In this document: positions 13,418-15,883 of the stretch, one piece after another
Position numbering within the stretch: position 1 is the first letter of the stretch
How the letters are laid out: every line of letters begins with the position of its first letter
DNA from: Sandaracinaceae bacterium
GTDB taxonomy: Bacteria > Myxococcota_A > Polyangia > Polyangiales > Houyiibacteriaceae
NCBI GenBank assembly: GCA_012514415.1
Contig: JAAZAH010000330.1
Span: 1-15,883, forward strand
Direction: 5' to 3'
DNA: 15,883 nt
The notes under the pieces: model-generated
Told to the model about the DNA's origin: nothing
Database searches by the model: none
The model's input: the letters and a program-made list of their open reading frames with translations, nothing else
Translations under genes and position numbers: made by a program

Positions 13418-15172
13418 TCAGGCGATTTTCTTGCGCAAGATTCCCGCTCCGGCGGCAGCCGCGGTGTAGGCGAGATGTCCCTCCGCACCGCTCGAGAGCT
13501 CCGCCGCATTCCCCTCATCCGTATCGATGTGCATCTCGAGCCGAAAGTTCGGATTGACGCGCACCTGAACGTCGCCGAAGACGAGATCACGTGGGCCCCC
13601 GGTGATGGCGACCTCGACGACATCGTTGTCTTGGACGCCATACGCCGCGGCATCATCCGGGTGCATGTGGATGTGCCGGAGTGCGCAGATGAGCCCCTCC
13701 TCGAGGTGAACCGTCCCTGCCGGCCCCTCAAGCGTGATGGGCGCCGACCCCTCAAGATGCCCCGAAGGCCGAATCGGCGCGTCAACTCCGAGTCGAAACT
13801 CATCCGTCCTCGAAATCTCGACCTGCGTTTGTGAACGGAGCGGACCGAGCACCCGCACTCCGTCAATCCTTCCGCGCGGGCCGATGAGGTTCACCTTCTC
13901 CTCGCAGGCGTACTGCCCCGGCTGCGAGAGCTCCGAGCGCGGTGTGAGCTCGGCGCCCTCTCCAAAGAGCGCATCCAGCGTGGCGCGATCGAGGTGAACA
14001 TGGCGCGCGCTGATCGCGATCGGAATCGGTCGCGGCGCCTCGGGGAGCGCAGGTGCTTCGAGAACTTTCCGCGCCTCAAGGGCGATCATCTTCTCTTCAT
14101 CCGTTTTGACGACGATCGCTCTCGTTCGAGCGTGATCGGCGTGGATGAAGCCCACATCGCTTTCTGCGCTTACGCGAAGCGCGTTATTTTTATCTTCATC
14201 GAGGACGAGACCGAGAAATTCGAAGCGCTGAAGGATTCTTCGCCGCATCGATGCCCCGTTTTCCCCGATCCCGCCCGTCAACACGATCGCATCCACGCCC
14301 CCCATCACCGCGGCGTACGCGCCGATATATTTCCGCACGCGATGCGCGAAAACCTCGATGGCGAGGCCTGCGGCGTCGTCGCCGCTCGCGGCCAGCGCCT
14401 CGAGGTCACGGAGATCGCGACTCGATCCAGAGAGCCCCAAGAGCCCGCTCTTTTCATCCAAGATCGATTCGACCTCCTCAACACTTCGCTCACCGCTTCG
14501 AAGGAGTTCGAGCACGATGGATGGATCGAGATCGCCCGAACGCGTTCCCATGACGAGCCCCTCGCGCGGCGTATAGCCCATGCTTGTCTCGATGGACCGG
14601 CCAAATTCAACGGCAGCGATGCTGGCCCCATTGCCGAGATGACAGGTGATGAGCCGCAGCTCGTCGAGGTTCGCGCGAAGCGAGTCGGCGGCCCGCTTCG
14701 CGATATAGGAATGAGAAACCCCATGAAAGCCGTAGCGGCGAAAGCCGTGCTTCAAAGCAAGATCGCGCGCGATGGCGTACGTTCGCGCCCTCCGCGGGAG
14801 CGTCGCGTGAAACGCCGTATCAAAGACCGCAACTTGAGGAAGATCGGGGAACGCGTCGCGCGCCAGCTGAATCCCGCGAAGATTTACCGGGTTATGAAGT
14901 GGCGCGAGCGCAATAGCGCGCTCGATGGCTCCGATGACGTCCTCATCGATCAGCGTCGGAGAGTCGAAGGCCTCCCCGCCGTGGACGACACGGTGCGCGA
15001 TGGCGTCGATCCCCACCTTGCGGGCCGTTGCGAAGATTTCGCTGAGCGCGTCGGAAAAGGTCTGCGCGCCGTTCAAACGATCCACATGTCCCGCGGCAAT
15101 CTCGCGCTCGCCGCGCTCAAAAACCTTCCACTTCACGCTCGATGAGCCGCAGTTTACGCTCAGAATCTTCAT
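13418..15172 (-). CDS. Bifunctional fusion: acetate/propionate kinase (N-terminal) and PduL-type phosphotransacylase (C-terminal)
   Basis: A single 584-residue frame joins two complete enzymes. Residues 1-372 are an acetate kinase: N7 in 'NCGSSS', R61 in 'HRVVHGG', H93 in 'APLHNP', D118 in 'FDTAFH', H150 in 'GFHG', H178 in 'HLGNG', R211 in 'GTRSGDLDPS', 'TGGIGENG' (299-306) and E360 in 'TDEEKMIA'. All known catalytic positions are filled. After a 10-residue Pro/Ala linker, residues about 383-558 are a PduL phosphate acyltransferase. It has the zinc-ligand histidines H391 and H393 ('SARHVHL'), H500 and H502 ('RHIHMHP') and H548 ('EMHIDTDE'), plus 'QTQVEISRTD'. Together they would turn acetyl- or propionyl-CoA and phosphate into acyl phosphate and then carboxylate plus ATP. 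No other microcompartment gene is present. GGAGG lies 7 bases before the ATG. The gene converges on the hydrolase and diverges from the glutathione transferase. Confidence 0.93.
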   Translation of the reverse strand: MKILSVNCGSSSVKWKVFERGEREIAAGHVDRLNGAQTFSDALSEIFATARKVGIDAIAHRVVHGGEAFDSPTLIDEDVIGAIERAIALAPLHNPVNLRGIQLARDAFPDLPQVAVFDTAFHATLPRRARTYAIARDLALKHGFRRYGFHGVSHSYIAKRAADSLRANLDELRLITCHLGNGASIAAVEFGRSIETSMGYTPREGLVMGTRSGDLDPSIVLELLRSGERSVEEVESILDEKSGLLGLSGSSRDLRDLEALAASGDDAAGLAIEVFAHRVRKYIGAYAAVMGGVDAIVLTGGIGENGASMRRRILQRFEFLGLVLDEDKNNALRVSAESDVGFIHADHARTRAIVVKTDEEKMIALEARKVLEAPALPEAPRPIPIAISARHVHLDRATLDALFGEGAELTPRSELSQPGQYACEEKVNLIGPRGRIDGVRVLGPLRSQTQVEISRTDEFRLGVDAPIRPSGHLEGSAPITLEGPAGTVHLEEGLICALRHIHMHPDDAAAYGVQDNDVVEVAITGGPRDLVFGDVQVRVNPNFRLEMHIDTDEGNAAELSSGAEGHLAYTAAAAGAGILRKKIA

Positions 15173-15212
15173 CCGATGCCTCCACGCCGCGCCGTGCGAT
15201 TCGCAGCCTCAA

Positions 15213-15230
15213 CGCATCGTGCACGATGCG
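15213..15230. promoter_or_regulatory. Perfect 18-bp palindrome CGCATCGTGCACGATGCG, candidate operator
   Basis: The sequence equals its reverse complement over 18 bases. It lies in the 114-base gap between the divergent kinase/PduL and glutathione-transferase genes, 41 bases from the first and 57 bases from the second. That is where a repressor or activator could serve both. I do not recognise a known consensus. A cruciform or chance origin is possible but unlikely at this length. Confidence 0.55.
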
Positions 15231-15286
15231 GGCCGATTAGGGAAGCGTTCGATCTGCTTGAGCGCGAACCCTATAGTGAGAGGGCT

Positions 15287-15883
15287 ATGATCGATTTCTA
15301 TACCGCTGGCACTCCGAATGGGCAGAAGGTTGCAATCGCCCTCGAAGAGCTCGGCCTCACATATCGCGTTCATGCGCTCTCTCTTTCGAAGGGCAACCAG
15401 AATAAGCCCGAATATTTGGCCATCAACCCGAACGGAAAAATTCCCGCCATCATCGATCGCGACGAAGAGGATTTCATCGTCTTTGAATCCGGCGCGATTC
15501 TGATTTACCTCGCCGAGAAAACCGGGCGCCTTCTTCCCAAAGACCCCAAGGCGCGCACCACAGTCATTCAGTGGCTTATGTTCCAGATGGCGGGCATTGG
15601 GCCCATGATGGGCCAAGCGGGCCACTTTCTAAAGAGCGCCCCCGAAAGCATTCCTTATGCGATTGAGCGCTATCAAAAAGAATCACGAAGGCTCCTCGAA
15701 GTGCTCGAGGGGCGCCTGAACGCGGCCGATTACCTCGCGGGCGAATATTCCATCGCCGACATCGCAACCTATCCTTGGGTCGCGGCACACGGATATTCCG
15801 AGATCAGCCTCGAAGGACTTCCAAAGGTTGAAGCGTGGCTTGAGCGTGTTGGTTCGCGCCCCGCCGTTCAGGCCGGGCTCAAG
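15287..15883 (+). CDS. Glutathione transferase, Nu class (YfcG/YghU-like disulfide-bond oxidoreductase), 3' truncated by window edge
   Basis: The first 199 residues are present and the frame is still open at the window end. The E. coli YfcG family has about 215 residues, so little is missing. The thioredoxin-like N-domain begins 'MIDFYTAGTPNGQK', with Thr9 and Asn11 at the positions that hold glutathione in YfcG in place of a catalytic Tyr or Ser. The cis-proline is P53 in 'NPNGKIPAI', and E67-S68 bind the gamma-glutamyl group. 'IQWLMFQMAGIGPMMGQAGHF' (94-113) and 'YLAGEYSIADIATYPW' (149-164) are typical of the C-domain of this group. Such enzymes bind two glutathiones and reduce disulfides. 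GAGAGGG lies just upstream of the ATG (15287), and TATAGT at about 15272-15277 could be a -10 element. It is divergent from the kinase/PduL gene. Confidence 0.88.
   Translation, partial: MIDFYTAGTPNGQKVAIALEELGLTYRVHALSLSKGNQNKPEYLAINPNGKIPAIIDRDEEDFIVFESGAILIYLAEKTGRLLPKDPKARTTVIQWLMFQMAGIGPMMGQAGHFLKSAPESIPYAIERYQKESRRLLEVLEGRLNAADYLAGEYSIADIATYPWVAAHGYSEISLEGLPKVEAWLERVGSRPAVQAGLK

Noticed and set aside
13994..15145. A 383-codon open frame on the plus strand opposite the kinase/PduL gene
   Set aside because: The opposite strand encodes a fully conserved kinase/PduL. This frame has no ribosome-binding site or family features and is a codon-bias shadow.
13418..15172. Microcompartment locus, because of the PduL domain
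   Set aside because: No shell proteins, aldehyde dehydrogenase or diol/ethanolamine enzymes are nearby, and the PduL domain is internal to a kinase fusion.

Overview
The window is high-GC chromosomal DNA from a Gram-negative bacterium. The likeliest source is a Myxococcota-like (former deltaproteobacterial) lineage. The evidence for this is two outer-membrane-type lipoproteins, one of them combining an EGF-like cysteine cluster with a lamin-tail domain, strong C/G bias at third codon positions, and small conserved unknown proteins of a kind I associate with that group. The assignment is inference, because the window has no rRNA or other marker. I see no tRNA, rRNA, CRISPR array, insertion sequence or phage gene.

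Layout. Positions 2-376 hold the 3' end of a TauE/SafE-type membrane permease, converging on a small conserved unknown gene (391-699, minus). A roughly 400-base non-coding stretch with several palindromes follows. Next come two lipoprotein genes (1099-1944 and 2008-2619, plus) and an unknown 157-residue protein on the minus strand (2752-3225). A 313-base intergenic region (3226-3538) then carries a hexanucleotide repeat, three copies of a 19-bp tandem repeat, and a perfect 14-bp palindrome, TGAAACATGTTTCA.

The core is a tight plus-strand operon of eight genes (3539-12275), with gaps from -4 to +8 bases: acyl-CoA synthetase, thiolase, MDR-family NADPH reductase, Hsd4A-like SDR, second SDR, two adjacent unlike acyl-CoA dehydrogenases, and a third SDR that resembles mycobacterial IpdF (Rv3559c). 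An alpha/beta hydrolase follows after 98 bases (12374-13384). Together they describe CoA activation and beta-oxidation of a complex substrate. The two dehydrogenases have complementary defects in their active-site motifs, as expected of an alpha2beta2 heterotetramer of the FadE26/27 or FadE28/29 kind. The palindrome ahead of the operon fits the KstR consensus TnnAACnnGTTnnA (and also the PsrA-type GAAAC-n-GTTTC pattern). My best hypothesis is a steroid or isoprenoid/branched-acyl degradation operon controlled by a TetR-family repressor. No enoyl-CoA hydratase and no regulator gene are in the window, so any full pathway must continue elsewhere.

Convergent to the hydrolase is a large minus-strand gene (13418-15172) that fuses a complete acetate kinase to a complete PduL-type phosphotransacylase. 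This gives a single-chain route from acyl-CoA through acyl phosphate to carboxylate plus ATP, which could dispose of acetyl- or propionyl-CoA released by beta-oxidation. It is divergent from a Nu-class (YfcG-like) glutathione transferase that runs off the right edge. An 18-bp perfect palindrome lies between the two genes.
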